Shown here one piece after another: positions 8,756-18,013 of a DNA stretch of 64,000 bases (the stretch's first letter is position 1; each line of letters begins with the position of its first letter). Under the pieces are notes generated by a model. It worked only from the letters and a program-made list of their open reading frames with translations, was not told where the DNA came from and searched no databases. Position numbers and translations under genes: made by a program. Source of the DNA: Anaerolineae bacterium (GTDB taxonomy: Bacteria > Chloroflexota > Anaerolineae > B4-G1 > SLSP01); contig JAFGFI010000507.1 in assembly GCA_016931185.1 (NCBI GenBank), forward strand, positions 1 to 64,000, written 5' to 3'.

Positions 8756-10741
8756 CTACACGCGCGGCGCATGTAAGTTATCCCTGAAATGCAAACAGCA
8801 AGTTATACCATTATGCACCGTAAACTGCACATGGCCACGAAGTTGCCCCTCACCCAGAGAAAAAATGTTTTCCAATCCCAACCGTCCATCACGCCTGAAA
8901 TCGAAATTTGCGGGGACCCCGACACCATTGTCTGCAACACACAACTCAATGATGTTATCTCTAGTGCAAGAAAGGTGAATATGAATCTCACCATGCCTGT
9001 CTCCTGGAAAGGCATACTTAAACGCATTGGAAATCAACTCGTTCAGGATTAAACCACATGGGATAGCCGAGTCAATCAAAACCAGAACATCTTCCATATC
9101 AAACATTATATTGACATTATCCAATGATATTTGATAACTTTTCATAAGCAGATTCGCCAAATCATACACGTATTTCCGCAAATTAATACGCGAAAGGTCT
9201 TGCGACTGATAAAGCTGCTCATGCACCAGTGCCATAGATTGAATGCGATTCTGAGTCTCAGCAAATGCCTCCAACACATACGTATCTCCACTAAGCTCCG
9301 CTTGAAAATCAAGCAACGCGCAAATAATCTGCATCGTATTCTTTGTGCGATGATACAGTTCACGTAATAGCGTTTCTTTTTCGGCTAAGGCCGTTTTTAT
9401 TTGTTGCTCCTGCCTTCTGCGTTCCGTAATATCCTGCGTTGTTCCCAAAATGCGACGCGGCTTTTCATATTCATCGTACTCCAGTTTTCCATAAGAGCGC
9501 ATCCAATGCACACTACCGTCCGGCCAAACGATACGGTAAGTATAATCAAAATCGCTCCCCACCTCAAGCATCCGGTAAAAAGTGTCTCGTCCTGGTTCCC
9601 AATCGTCGGGATGTACACATTTCTGAACAGCAGTAAGGTTTCCATCAAAGGTTGCGACAGATATACCCAACAATGACATATACTCACCATACAAAGTCAT
9701 GCGCTGCGTGGCGATATTCCATTCCCAGATTCCCATGCGCGCATTACGCAATGCCAACAAAAGCCGGTCATTACTTTCCTCTAAAATCTTCTGAGCGGCA
9801 CGTTCTTCCGTCTGATCTCGAAAAACCAACACCACGCCCGAAATCCTATTATTTTCATCCCGAATGGGCGCGCCACTATCAACAATGGGACATTCGGTTC
9901 CATCTCGCGCCATCAAAAGCGTGTGATTTGCCAATCCTACAACACATCCCTCTTCCAGAATCCGCTGCACAGGATTTTCGATAGGTTCGCGGGTTTCCTC
10001 ATTAAGAATATAAAAGATCTTGTCCAAGGGCTTTCCTACCGCCTCGCCCTCGCGCCAGCCGGTGAGACTTTCGGCAACAGGATTCATTCGCGCGATCCTG
10101 CCGCCTATATCTGTGGCAATAACAGCATCCCCGATCGAGTAAAGGGTTGTAGCCAACTCACGTTGGCTTGCCCGGAGCGCAGAAGTACTGCGGACGACCA
10201 TCATTGCCAGGGCAGAGATAATTCCTACCAGCAATGACTCTATCAAGAAAGGCTGTTCACACCAACCCCGCAACATACCCTGCCAGATTGGCTGACCATC
10301 CAAAAACGCTAAAAATCCCCAGATCACTGGCGTTGTAAAAACCTGGTAACACACCAAAATCAACAACAACCAGGCCACACCATACTTGATCAAATTCCGC
10401 AGACGCGCCAGGAACCGCGCGTGAAGCAAACGAATGACCAACAGAATGGGGAACGCATACAACATATTCCCGACCAAAACTGTTAAGAATGACATCTCGT
10501 AGACAGTCGTTATGGATAAAATGCAAGCTAACAGGAATGCCGTCCACCAATGACGTAAAAGTGCAAACCCCATGAAGCCAAAAAGCCAACGCCCCTCAAT
10601 GAATACTTCCGTATACGGAATTCTAACGTTCACATAACTCGCAACCACGCCCAGTACGGTCAACAGCACAAAACGAAACGGTTCACTATTCATTAGCTTG
10701 ATCTGTATAGCCGATTCCTGCTCAGAATGTTTCATAACCAC
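8756..10741 (-). CDS. Membrane PAS-PAS sensor kinase, HisKA_2/HATPase (LytS/HWE-like)
   Basis: N-terminal TM bundle; TTLYSIGDAVIATDIGGRIARMNPVAESLTGW; LLRELYHRTKNTMQIICALLDFQ; LILNELISNAFKYAF. Confidence 0.9.
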   Translation of the reverse strand: MVMKHSEQESAIQIKLMNSEPFRFVLLTVLGVVASYVNVRIPYTEVFIEGRWLFGFMGFALLRHWWTAFLLACILSITTVYEMSFLTVLVGNMLYAFPILLVIRLLHARFLARLRNLIKYGVAWLLLILVCYQVFTTPVIWGFLAFLDGQPIWQGMLRGWCEQPFLIESLLVGIISALAMMVVRSTSALRASQRELATTLYSIGDAVIATDIGGRIARMNPVAESLTGWREGEAVGKPLDKIFYILNEETREPIENPVQRILEEGCVVGLANHTLLMARDGTECPIVDSGAPIRDENNRISGVVLVFRDQTEERAAQKILEESNDRLLLALRNARMGIWEWNIATQRMTLYGEYMSLLGISVATFDGNLTAVQKCVHPDDWEPGRDTFYRMLEVGSDFDYTYRIVWPDGSVHWMRSYGKLEYDEYEKPRRILGTTQDITERRRQEQQIKTALAEKETLLRELYHRTKNTMQIICALLDFQAELSGDTYVLEAFAETQNRIQSMALVHEQLYQSQDLSRINLRKYVYDLANLLMKSYQISLDNVNIMFDMEDVLVLIDSAIPCGLILNELISNAFKYAFPGDRHGEIHIHLSCTRDNIIELCVADNGVGVPANFDFRRDGRLGLENIFSLGEGQLRGHVQFTVHNGITCCLHFRDNLHAPRV

Positions 10742-10975
10742 ATCCTTATGATTTCTCTTTATGTCTGGATCGTACCGTCATTTTTATTATAAGATAAAGG
10801 ATACACCTGTCAATGATAGAAAATAAAATTTATTACAAAATACATTATTTCTTATATTTTTTCAGATACTCCAAGTTACTTCTCCTCCACTTTTTCCTAG
10901 TCTTTAAAGTTGTTTAGGTAGCAAGTTAAGCTAAAATAAGCAAAATCGCTGAAAAAATCAAAAGTGATAATGTAA

Positions 10976-11206
10976 AGTGCAATGCACCTATTTGTAAAGG
11001 ACATGAATGAAAACTCACCATTAACATAACACGAGTTGCTACCTTGTGGTAGCGGAAGAGAAAAGGGTGTTTTTTCGCACGCGGCAAGAGCTGCGTGCGA
11101 AAAAACATCTTTTCCCTTCTCTTTTTCACCCCTACGGGGCGAAAAAGAGAAATTCACGTGATAGGTAGCAACTTAGGTTAACATAATGAAAACAGGTGCA
11201 TCGCAC
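10976..11206. repeat. Nested palindromic element or structured RNA candidate
   Basis: Outer arms aagtgcaatgcacct / aggtgcatcgcactt; middle arms agttgctacc / ggtagcaact; inner hairpins tgttttttcgcacgc / gcgtgcgaaaaaaca and ttctctttttcacccctacggggcgaaaaagagaa. Confidence 0.6.
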
Positions 11207-12077
11207 TTCGGAAAGTATAACGCATCCATCTACAAAGGAGGGTTTTGTGAAGCAAGCAGATAAGATAATCAACACAGTAGTAACGTATTATAATCAATAC
11301 AATGAACAAACCAGGTTATCAAACCATTGGGGTCAAGTAGAATTTCTCAGAACCCAAACTATCATCAAACACTATTTGAAACATCCACCAGCCGTAATAC
11401 TTGATGTGGGAGGGGCAGCGGGCCGGTATGCGTGCTGGCTGGCTCAAGCAGGATACGAAGTCCATTTAATAGACCCTGTGCCATTGCATGTCCAGCAGGC
11501 ACAAACTGCTTCTGAGGCACAGCCTGGAACTCCCATTGCGAGTTGCAGCGTCGGCGATGCGCGGCTGTTGACCTTTGACACCAGCGTAGCAGACGCCGTT
11601 TTGTTGCTCGGTCCATTGTATCATCTGGTCGCAGCTCAAGACCGTGCACAAGCGTTATCAGAAGCCTATCGCGTCTTGAAAAGAGGTGGGTATGTATTCG
11701 CGGCGGGTATATCACGCTTTGCTTCTACCATAGACGGTCTGGATACCGGCCACTTTCTCGATCCCACTTTTCAGAAGATTATGCAAGGGGATTTGAAAAA
11801 CGGACAGCACCGCAACCCAACGGACAATCCTGCATACTTCACCGACACATTTTTCCATCATCCCGATGAACTGCGAGCTGAAGTCGCAGGAGCAGGCTTT
11901 GAGATAGCGGGGTTATTGGCGATTGAGGGCATAAGTTATATGATGAAAGATTTTGATAAAAACTGGGAAGTGGAAAGTCATCGGAAGCTAATGCTGGAAA
12001 TCATTGGCAGTATAGAGCGCGAGCCAAGTCTGCTTGGTGCCAGTCCTCATATTATGTGTGTCGGAACGAAAGTATAA
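11196..12077 (+). CDS. Class I SAM-dependent methyltransferase (start probably GTG at 11247)
   Basis: VILDVGGAAGRYACWLAQAGYEVHLIDPVPLHVQQA; aaaggaggg precedes gtg aag caa gca. Confidence 0.9.
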   Translation: MHRTSESITHPSTKEGFVKQADKIINTVVTYYNQYNEQTRLSNHWGQVEFLRTQTIIKHYLKHPPAVILDVGGAAGRYACWLAQAGYEVHLIDPVPLHVQQAQTASEAQPGTPIASCSVGDARLLTFDTSVADAVLLLGPLYHLVAAQDRAQALSEAYRVLKRGGYVFAAGISRFASTIDGLDTGHFLDPTFQKIMQGDLKNGQHRNPTDNPAYFTDTFFHHPDELRAEVAGAGFEIAGLLAIEGISYMMKDFDKNWEVESHRKLMLEIIGSIEREPSLLGASPHIMCVGTKV

Positions 12078-12194
12078 AAAGGCACAACCAAGGCGATTAG
12101 AGCGCCCATATTAGATAAGAAGCGTGCAAAATGTTGGCGGTTGCTGAGATTTTTACAGTCTTTGGTTCCCAACGCGACAGTCTTATCAGAACAC

Positions 12195-12222
12195 TTGACT
12201 ATAGAACATTCGTTCCTATAAT
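12195..12222 (+). promoter_or_regulatory. Sigma70-type promoter with embedded LexA-type SOS box
   Basis: ttgact (12195-12200), gaacattcgttc (12204-12215, GAACN4GTTC), tataat (12217-12222), spacer 16 nt. Confidence 0.7.
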
Positions 12223-12236
12223 AGAAATAGGAGCGA

Positions 12237-13394
12237 ATGATGGACGCATTACAAAAACTGCAATTGCTGGGACCGGCAACCCGTTTTGAGCCGGCGGAAG
12301 AAGTCACGATGACAGGGCAAACTTCTATCTCACCTCGCACGCCTCAAGACCTGGTGGGCTGCATTTACTACGCGGCAGTATCGGGAGGCAAGCGAGTGCC
12401 ACTGCTCAAAACACTGCTCACTTCCGTATGTGAGCGGGACTGTCACTATTGTCCGTTCCGTGCTGGACGGGATTTTCAACGCGCCACTTTCTCACCCGAC
12501 GAATTGGCGAGTCTCAGCTTACAACTTTATCACAAGGGGTTGATCAAGGGTATTTTCCTCAGTTCCGCGTTGGAGGGAGGCGGGACGCGAACACAGGACA
12601 ATATTCTAGCAACAGCGGAATTGCTGCGCCGTAAGTATCACTTCCAGGGCTATTTGCACGTGAAGATTATGCCCGGCGCCGAACGTGACCAGATTGCTAG
12701 CGCACTGCAATGGGCCGATCGGGTCTCCCTCAACCTGGAAGCCCCCAACGCGCAACGGCTCCAAACCCTCGCCCCACACAAACGCTTCGATAATGAGCTG
12801 GTGCAACGATTAAAATGGGCCGACGAATTACGTCATGAATTACAGGGCACATTACCACAATACCCTAGTATGACCACGCAATTTGTCGTTGGCGCCGCCG
12901 ATGAGAGTGATGTGGAATTGCTCACCACCACCAGTTATCTCTATCACACCCTCAAACTGGCGCGCGCCTACTTTAGCGCGTTCAGCCCCATAGCGAACAC
13001 ACCACTTTCCTGGCATGCCCCCACCCCACCACCACGTCAGAATCGCCTCTACCAAGCGTCCTTTCTACTGCGGGATTATGGTTTTGATGTAGAAGAACTT
13101 CCCTTCGCCGCCAACGGCAATCTCCCCACCGATATTGATCCCAAGCTGGCATGGGCACGCCAACATCTGGCAGAAGCTCCGGTCGAACTGAACACCGCCG
13201 ACCGGGAATGGCTGTTACGCGTGCCCGGCATCGGCCCCATTAGTGCAGATCGTATCCTCGATGCGCGGCGCAAAGGCACGCTCAACACCCTCAGCACACT
13301 GCACAAGCTCGGTATCCCAACCCAGCGCGCCGAACCCTTTATTCTATTAGATGGCAAACGTACCCCGCAACAGCTTTCCCTTTGGCCGGTCTAA
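12237..13394 (+). CDS. Putative DNA modification/repair radical SAM protein with C-terminal helix-hairpin-helix
   Basis: CERDCHYCPFRAGRDF radical-SAM Cys motif; LLRVPGIGPISADRILDARR HhH. Confidence 0.9.
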   Translation: MMDALQKLQLLGPATRFEPAEEVTMTGQTSISPRTPQDLVGCIYYAAVSGGKRVPLLKTLLTSVCERDCHYCPFRAGRDFQRATFSPDELASLSLQLYHKGLIKGIFLSSALEGGGTRTQDNILATAELLRRKYHFQGYLHVKIMPGAERDQIASALQWADRVSLNLEAPNAQRLQTLAPHKRFDNELVQRLKWADELRHELQGTLPQYPSMTTQFVVGAADESDVELLTTTSYLYHTLKLARAYFSAFSPIANTPLSWHAPTPPPRQNRLYQASFLLRDYGFDVEELPFAANGNLPTDIDPKLAWARQHLAEAPVELNTADREWLLRVPGIGPISADRILDARRKGTLNTLSTLHKLGIPTQRAEPFILLDGKRTPQQLSLWPV

Positions 13395-13419
13395 TTAACG
13401 TGATATCCCCATTCACGTT

Positions 13420-15609
13420 TCATTGTCCTATCTGTATAACAGTCAAGGGTATAGCATCTTGACCAGAAGGGAGAAGGACACGGGTTCCATCCGCGATACT
13501 ATAGAGGCCTGCGGATAATGTATACGCGCCAGGCGCGAGGGTGGCAGGAATGTGCAGCACGTGCGCTGAAAAACTCTCCGCGCCCACCGTCCACGCGGTG
13601 GTCGGCACCTGGGGCCAGGCATCGGCATTGGCAACGACTTGCCCATCAGTGCCAATTAAATGAACAAACACCGCGTAATCCACAGACAACATCTCATCGG
13701 CCATCCACGTGATCCGCAGACAATAGGAGGAATCCCCGGTAGTCTGGTCCTTCTTTGATGTTTGCCTTTCCTCACGACTCCTCCCAGACGGTATCCCCTG
13801 CACACTCACCAGTCGTACTGGCTGCGCAAAACGCACATCAAGGGTAGCCGCTGTGGCATAGGGGAGGTAATATTGCGCTCCCACAAGGGTATGATACCGG
13901 GTCTGCGATCCCAGACAAGCATTTTCTTCCAGCCAATTAAGGAATCCATCATAGAGTACAGGGGGTGAATCGTGATCGGTATCATAAATCAGCCAGAGAC
14001 CCCGCTCTTCCTCGGCCAAACGCGCCAGCCACATTGGCACATCTTCAAACGGTATACCGCGCAGATGGGCGAACAGTTGTACATTTTGTGGGCCGAGGTG
14101 CGGACTGAGGCGTTCCTGTAAGCCGGATTGCATCACCACCACTGGTAAATTTTCCCCGGAAACACGCCACGCTTGCACAAAAGGGAACAACGGGTCGGCA
14201 TTCAGTCGTCGCTCCCGGTAAGTACGCCACGCGGGGACTGTCAGCATGCCTGTACCCACCAACATCACAACCAGCACCACCGGCAATGACCAACAGCGTA
14301 CTATTCTCCAAAAAACCACACTATGTCCCGCCGGCCACAGGAGAGCAAGGCTTTCCAACAGTAACGCTACAAATACACACGTCCGCAATAGAATAATGCC
14401 GGTGATAAAGTGAGAATCTCCCCCCAGCAATTGAAAGCCGAGCGTTAACTCGGCGACCACAAAACCATCCAGCAACACGCCATAGCCCACTGCACGTCCT
14501 AACGGCAGGCAGAGCAAAACTAGGGTGGTAATATAAGAGGCCCATTGCGGGCTGTAGCCCTTGCTATACAAAATAAAAAGCATCAAACTGAAGCAACTGA
14601 AGGCCGTCACTACGCGCTTATCCCGCCAGTTGATACGCCGGGTGAGAATAAAAATGTAAAAGGTCAGGAACGCCAAACTAATCCACGACCAGGGCAGTGT
14701 AGCCGGGTGTATCTGGTAATCCGCCGTTGCCGGATCGAGGTGGGTTTCTAACGTTGCCACAGCGCCATATCCCACATAACCTTCCAACAATGCCCAAACA
14801 CTCTCCCATGAGGAACGGCTGAGGAACACCCGGACCATCGCCAACGTGTAATCCGGGGAGACAATCAAGGGGGGCAAAAAAATCAACAGCACGACCACAA
14901 CCGCGCTAAGCACATAGACAATACGCTGACGCCAAGAAGTTAATACAAAAAGACCCATCGGAGCCAATACTACCGGAATAATCTTGGTCGCAAAGCCCAA
15001 CCCAATAGCAATCCCAGCCAGGATAGGATGGTCGGTGAGCAAGGCATATATTGCCAATACCAGGAAGAAGATCACCATTGCATCGAACCAGGCAAGGAAA
15101 GTGAAAAACGGCGCGAACAACAAAGCCCACACTATAGCAGTCCATTCAGCCTGTGAGACAGACTTTCCAATCTGTTCTGTTTCGACAGACTGGAAAATCT
15201 GTCCTACTTTGTAAATCAAGATCAGAGTACCGACTTCAAAGGGCAGCAGGAGCGAGCGGAAAACCAAATTAAAGGCAAAAATATCCACAGACCACGCGGG
15301 AATATAAAGGCTCAGACGATAGGCCAGACCGGCCAGCCAGAGCATTAAAGGAGGATATTCCATCCAAAAATCAAAGAACGCCCACTTTTGTCCCCCAGCC
15401 CAACGTGCAAACTCAAAATAGAATTGATGATCTGGTCCCGTATCAATGACAAACCCGCCGGGACGCAGCAACACAATCGAAAACCCACGCAACGACGTAA
15501 ATGCGATCAACAGCAGCCAAAACCGCCGCCGCGCTCGCCACTGCCCTTGCACCGCGTTCCAAACAGCGTGCAAATTCACCGAGTTCCCCTCCCCAAAACA
15601 CGACAACAA
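13420..15609 (-). CDS. Multi-TM glycosyltransferase family 87/39-like membrane protein (start uncertain)
   Basis: Many TM helices; AIYALLTDHPILAGIAIGLGFATKIIPVVLAPMGLF. Confidence 0.8.
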   Translation of the reverse strand: MLSCFGEGNSVNLHAVWNAVQGQWRARRRFWLLLIAFTSLRGFSIVLLRPGGFVIDTGPDHQFYFEFARWAGGQKWAFFDFWMEYPPLMLWLAGLAYRLSLYIPAWSVDIFAFNLVFRSLLLPFEVGTLILIYKVGQIFQSVETEQIGKSVSQAEWTAIVWALLFAPFFTFLAWFDAMVIFFLVLAIYALLTDHPILAGIAIGLGFATKIIPVVLAPMGLFVLTSWRQRIVYVLSAVVVVLLIFLPPLIVSPDYTLAMVRVFLSRSSWESVWALLEGYVGYGAVATLETHLDPATADYQIHPATLPWSWISLAFLTFYIFILTRRINWRDKRVVTAFSCFSLMLFILYSKGYSPQWASYITTLVLLCLPLGRAVGYGVLLDGFVVAELTLGFQLLGGDSHFITGIILLRTCVFVALLLESLALLWPAGHSVVFWRIVRCWSLPVVLVVMLVGTGMLTVPAWRTYRERRLNADPLFPFVQAWRVSGENLPVVVMQSGLQERLSPHLGPQNVQLFAHLRGIPFEDVPMWLARLAEEERGLWLIYDTDHDSPPVLYDGFLNWLEENACLGSQTRYHTLVGAQYYLPYATAATLDVRFAQPVRLVSVQGIPSGRSREERQTSKKDQTTGDSSYCLRITWMADEMLSVDYAVFVHLIGTDGQVVANADAWPQVPTTAWTVGAESFSAHVLHIPATLAPGAYTLSAGLYSIADGTRVLLPSGQDAIPLTVIQIGQ
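15157..15203. repeat. Palindromic element within the coding sequence
   Basis: gacagactttccaatctgt-tctgtttcg-acagactggaaaatctgtc, arms pair 17/19. Confidence 0.8.
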
Positions 15610-15699
15610 CGAATTGAGGAAAGAATGAATAAAATCCTTCCTTTATCGTTGAGCAATTCCCTTGTCACCCGGTCACCTTGTCACTCCTATTTCCCTGCC

Positions 15700-16860
15700 T
15701 TACTGCGGCCTTCCAAAATCTGCAATAAAGTACGCATATCCCCGATCCGTCATCCCCACGCCGATACCCACTTCAGTCAAATACTCGCTCAACAGTGTGC
15801 GGCGGTGCGGATCATTCGGCGGCACTTCATCCATCCAAATGTCTATTGCCCCTAGAGGGGATTGGCGCATCGCCCAACATTCCGCCCATGTGGCAGCGGC
15901 GTATCCTACGCGCAACACGCGCGTCTTGATATTAGAGCCATCGGAACCGGTATGATTGCAAAATCCCCGCTGTAGGCAATCATCTGCGTGCAATTGCGCC
16001 GCCAATGCCAGGGTTTCATTGTAAGCATAAGGTGGCAATCCGTAAACTGCTCGTACCTCGTTCATCAATCGCCACACTTCACCCGGCCACGCAGCGATCT
16101 CCGCCGGCACAGAGGCAGGCGTGGGCAATTCCACCACAGGAATAGACGTGGGTTCTAAAGTCGCCGCCGTCGCCGCCATTACACCTACAGGCGGCGCTTG
16201 TGTCGGCAAAGGAACCGAAGTTGGATCGGGAACACGCGCCAACTCTACCGGCATTTCTACCGGCAAAATGAGTGGTTGACCTATGGACAAATAATCTGCC
16301 GAAGCCATACCATTGACTGCCGTTAATTGTGCCAAATCCAGATCATAATCCGCCGCGATCCCACTTAACGTATCGCCCTCCTGTACTTCATAGATTGCCC
16401 AGAACAACGATGCTTCCTCCCAGGCCAATGCAGGGGGGACGAACAATACTTGTCCGACCTGGATCATAATGGAAGCTCCCATCTCATTATGTAACTGGAT
16501 CGCGGCCAGTGGCACATTGTACTGGATCGCAATCCCTACCAGGGTATCCCCTGGCTGCACAATATATTCTATATCCGCAGGTGGTGGTTGAACCACGGCC
16601 TCCTCCACCGGCACAGAGAGTGATTCCCCGCCGACATCCGCGACCCATGCCCCCTCCGTAGGTATAACGACGGGTGTCGCTACCGGTGTGTGAATCGCAA
16701 TGCCAGTCTCCGTCGCCAACGCCATCATTGTGGGAGTCACCTCCACAACTGGCACATCGGCACATGCCACTAATATAGCACCCAACACTATCCCTAATCC
16801 CCAATAGATATATTTCTTTATCATATTCATCACGTTGCCCACTATACCCGACCTCATCAT
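15700..16860 (-). CDS. LysM (x2) plus CAP/SCP-like domain lipoprotein
   Basis: YIVQPGDTLVGIAIQYNVPLAAIQLHN; YEVQEGDTLSGIAADYDLDLAQLTAVN; LMNEVRAVYGLPPYAYNETLALAAQLHADDC. Confidence 0.9.
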   Translation of the reverse strand: MMRSGIVGNVMNMIKKYIYWGLGIVLGAILVACADVPVVEVTPTMMALATETGIAIHTPVATPVVIPTEGAWVADVGGESLSVPVEEAVVQPPPADIEYIVQPGDTLVGIAIQYNVPLAAIQLHNEMGASIMIQVGQVLFVPPALAWEEASLFWAIYEVQEGDTLSGIAADYDLDLAQLTAVNGMASADYLSIGQPLILPVEMPVELARVPDPTSVPLPTQAPPVGVMAATAATLEPTSIPVVELPTPASVPAEIAAWPGEVWRLMNEVRAVYGLPPYAYNETLALAAQLHADDCLQRGFCNHTGSDGSNIKTRVLRVGYAAATWAECWAMRQSPLGAIDIWMDEVPPNDPHRRTLLSEYLTEVGIGVGMTDRGYAYFIADFGRPQ

Positions 16861-17002
16861 AAACGCAACCTCATTTCACACTTCTCCCATTTTCGTTTAC
16901 AATGCCAGAAAGGGAAAAGAGTGAAGAATGAAAGCAAACACATGTTGCACACAAATAAGACAATCACATCCTATTTCTATCTCTAATTTTTAGGAGTCGT
17001 AC

Positions 17003-17929
17003 ATGGATCAGAAAACACAAGATCATCTACGTGGGGTCGCCGTGGGAGCAGCTATAGGCGATGCACTGGGGATGCCGTTAGAATTTGGACCTGCGCGATC
17101 ATTGGATAACCTGGTGCGCGAGATGTTACCGGGACGTATTGCGGCAGGCTCATTCACCGACGATACCGAGATGGCGTTAGCCCTGGCAACCAGCCTATTA
17201 AATCACCGGCCTTTGGACCCTGCGGACTTAGCCCAACGTTTCGCAATGTGGTTGAATGCCGGCCCTCCCGATGTAGGTATTCATATTGCCACCGTGCTGC
17301 GACGCATCGCTGCAGGAGAGCCATGGGAAACGGCGGTGACCACTGTCCAACGACAACACCCGGAATCGGCGGGCAATGGATCCATTATGCGCTGCTGGCC
17401 CGTTGCCCTTGCCTGGTGGAACAGCCTGGACCATCTGCTGGCCGACAGCATCTTACAGAGCAGAGTTACACATCCACACCCGGAGTGTAATACAGGGAGC
17501 GCGTTCGTAAACGCCGCCATCTATCACCTGACGCGAGGTATCCCCCCCATGCAGGCGATACCCCAGGCTATAACCGATGCCGATCTGCCCGACCCACTGC
17601 GCACCGTCATTGAAACGGCGCCGACCCAAACGCGCGTACATTTACGCAACACAGGTTGGGTTCGCCACACACTGGAGAGCGCAATCTGGGGACTGTTGAC
17701 CACAGATACCTTTGAAGATGCTGTGGTCACTGTGGTTAACCTGGGCCAAGATGCCGACACAGCAGGAGCAGTTGTCGGTGCATTGGCCGGCGCGACTTAT
17801 GGACTGACAAACATTCCACAACGTTGGCGCGACATTCTTACCGGTGAATATCCTCTCGGCAGTGGCAAATACTGGCATGAAGCGGACTTGATTATATTGG
17901 CGGATAGACTAATTGGAAGTGAAGAGTGA
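17003..17929 (+). CDS. ADP-ribosylglycohydrolase (DraG-like)
   Basis: GAAIGDALGMPLEFGP; GSFTDDTEMALALA; GQDADTAGAVVGALAGATYG. Confidence 0.95.
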   Translation: MDQKTQDHLRGVAVGAAIGDALGMPLEFGPARSLDNLVREMLPGRIAAGSFTDDTEMALALATSLLNHRPLDPADLAQRFAMWLNAGPPDVGIHIATVLRRIAAGEPWETAVTTVQRQHPESAGNGSIMRCWPVALAWWNSLDHLLADSILQSRVTHPHPECNTGSAFVNAAIYHLTRGIPPMQAIPQAITDADLPDPLRTVIETAPTQTRVHLRNTGWVRHTLESAIWGLLTTDTFEDAVVTVVNLGQDADTAGAVVGALAGATYGLTNIPQRWRDILTGEYPLGSGKYWHEADLIILADRLIGSEE

Positions 17930-18013
17930 AGAGTTAGGAGTGAAGAGTGTTCTTGGGATTGCACGTGAACTATGAATTACGAATTACATATCACATCTCA
18001 CAAATGGTGAATT

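Noticed and set aside
10897-11157. ORF MNFSFSPRRGEKEKGKDVFSHAALAACEKT...
   Set aside because: Lies across the nested palindrome; composition follows the hairpin arms; no RBS or family resemblance.
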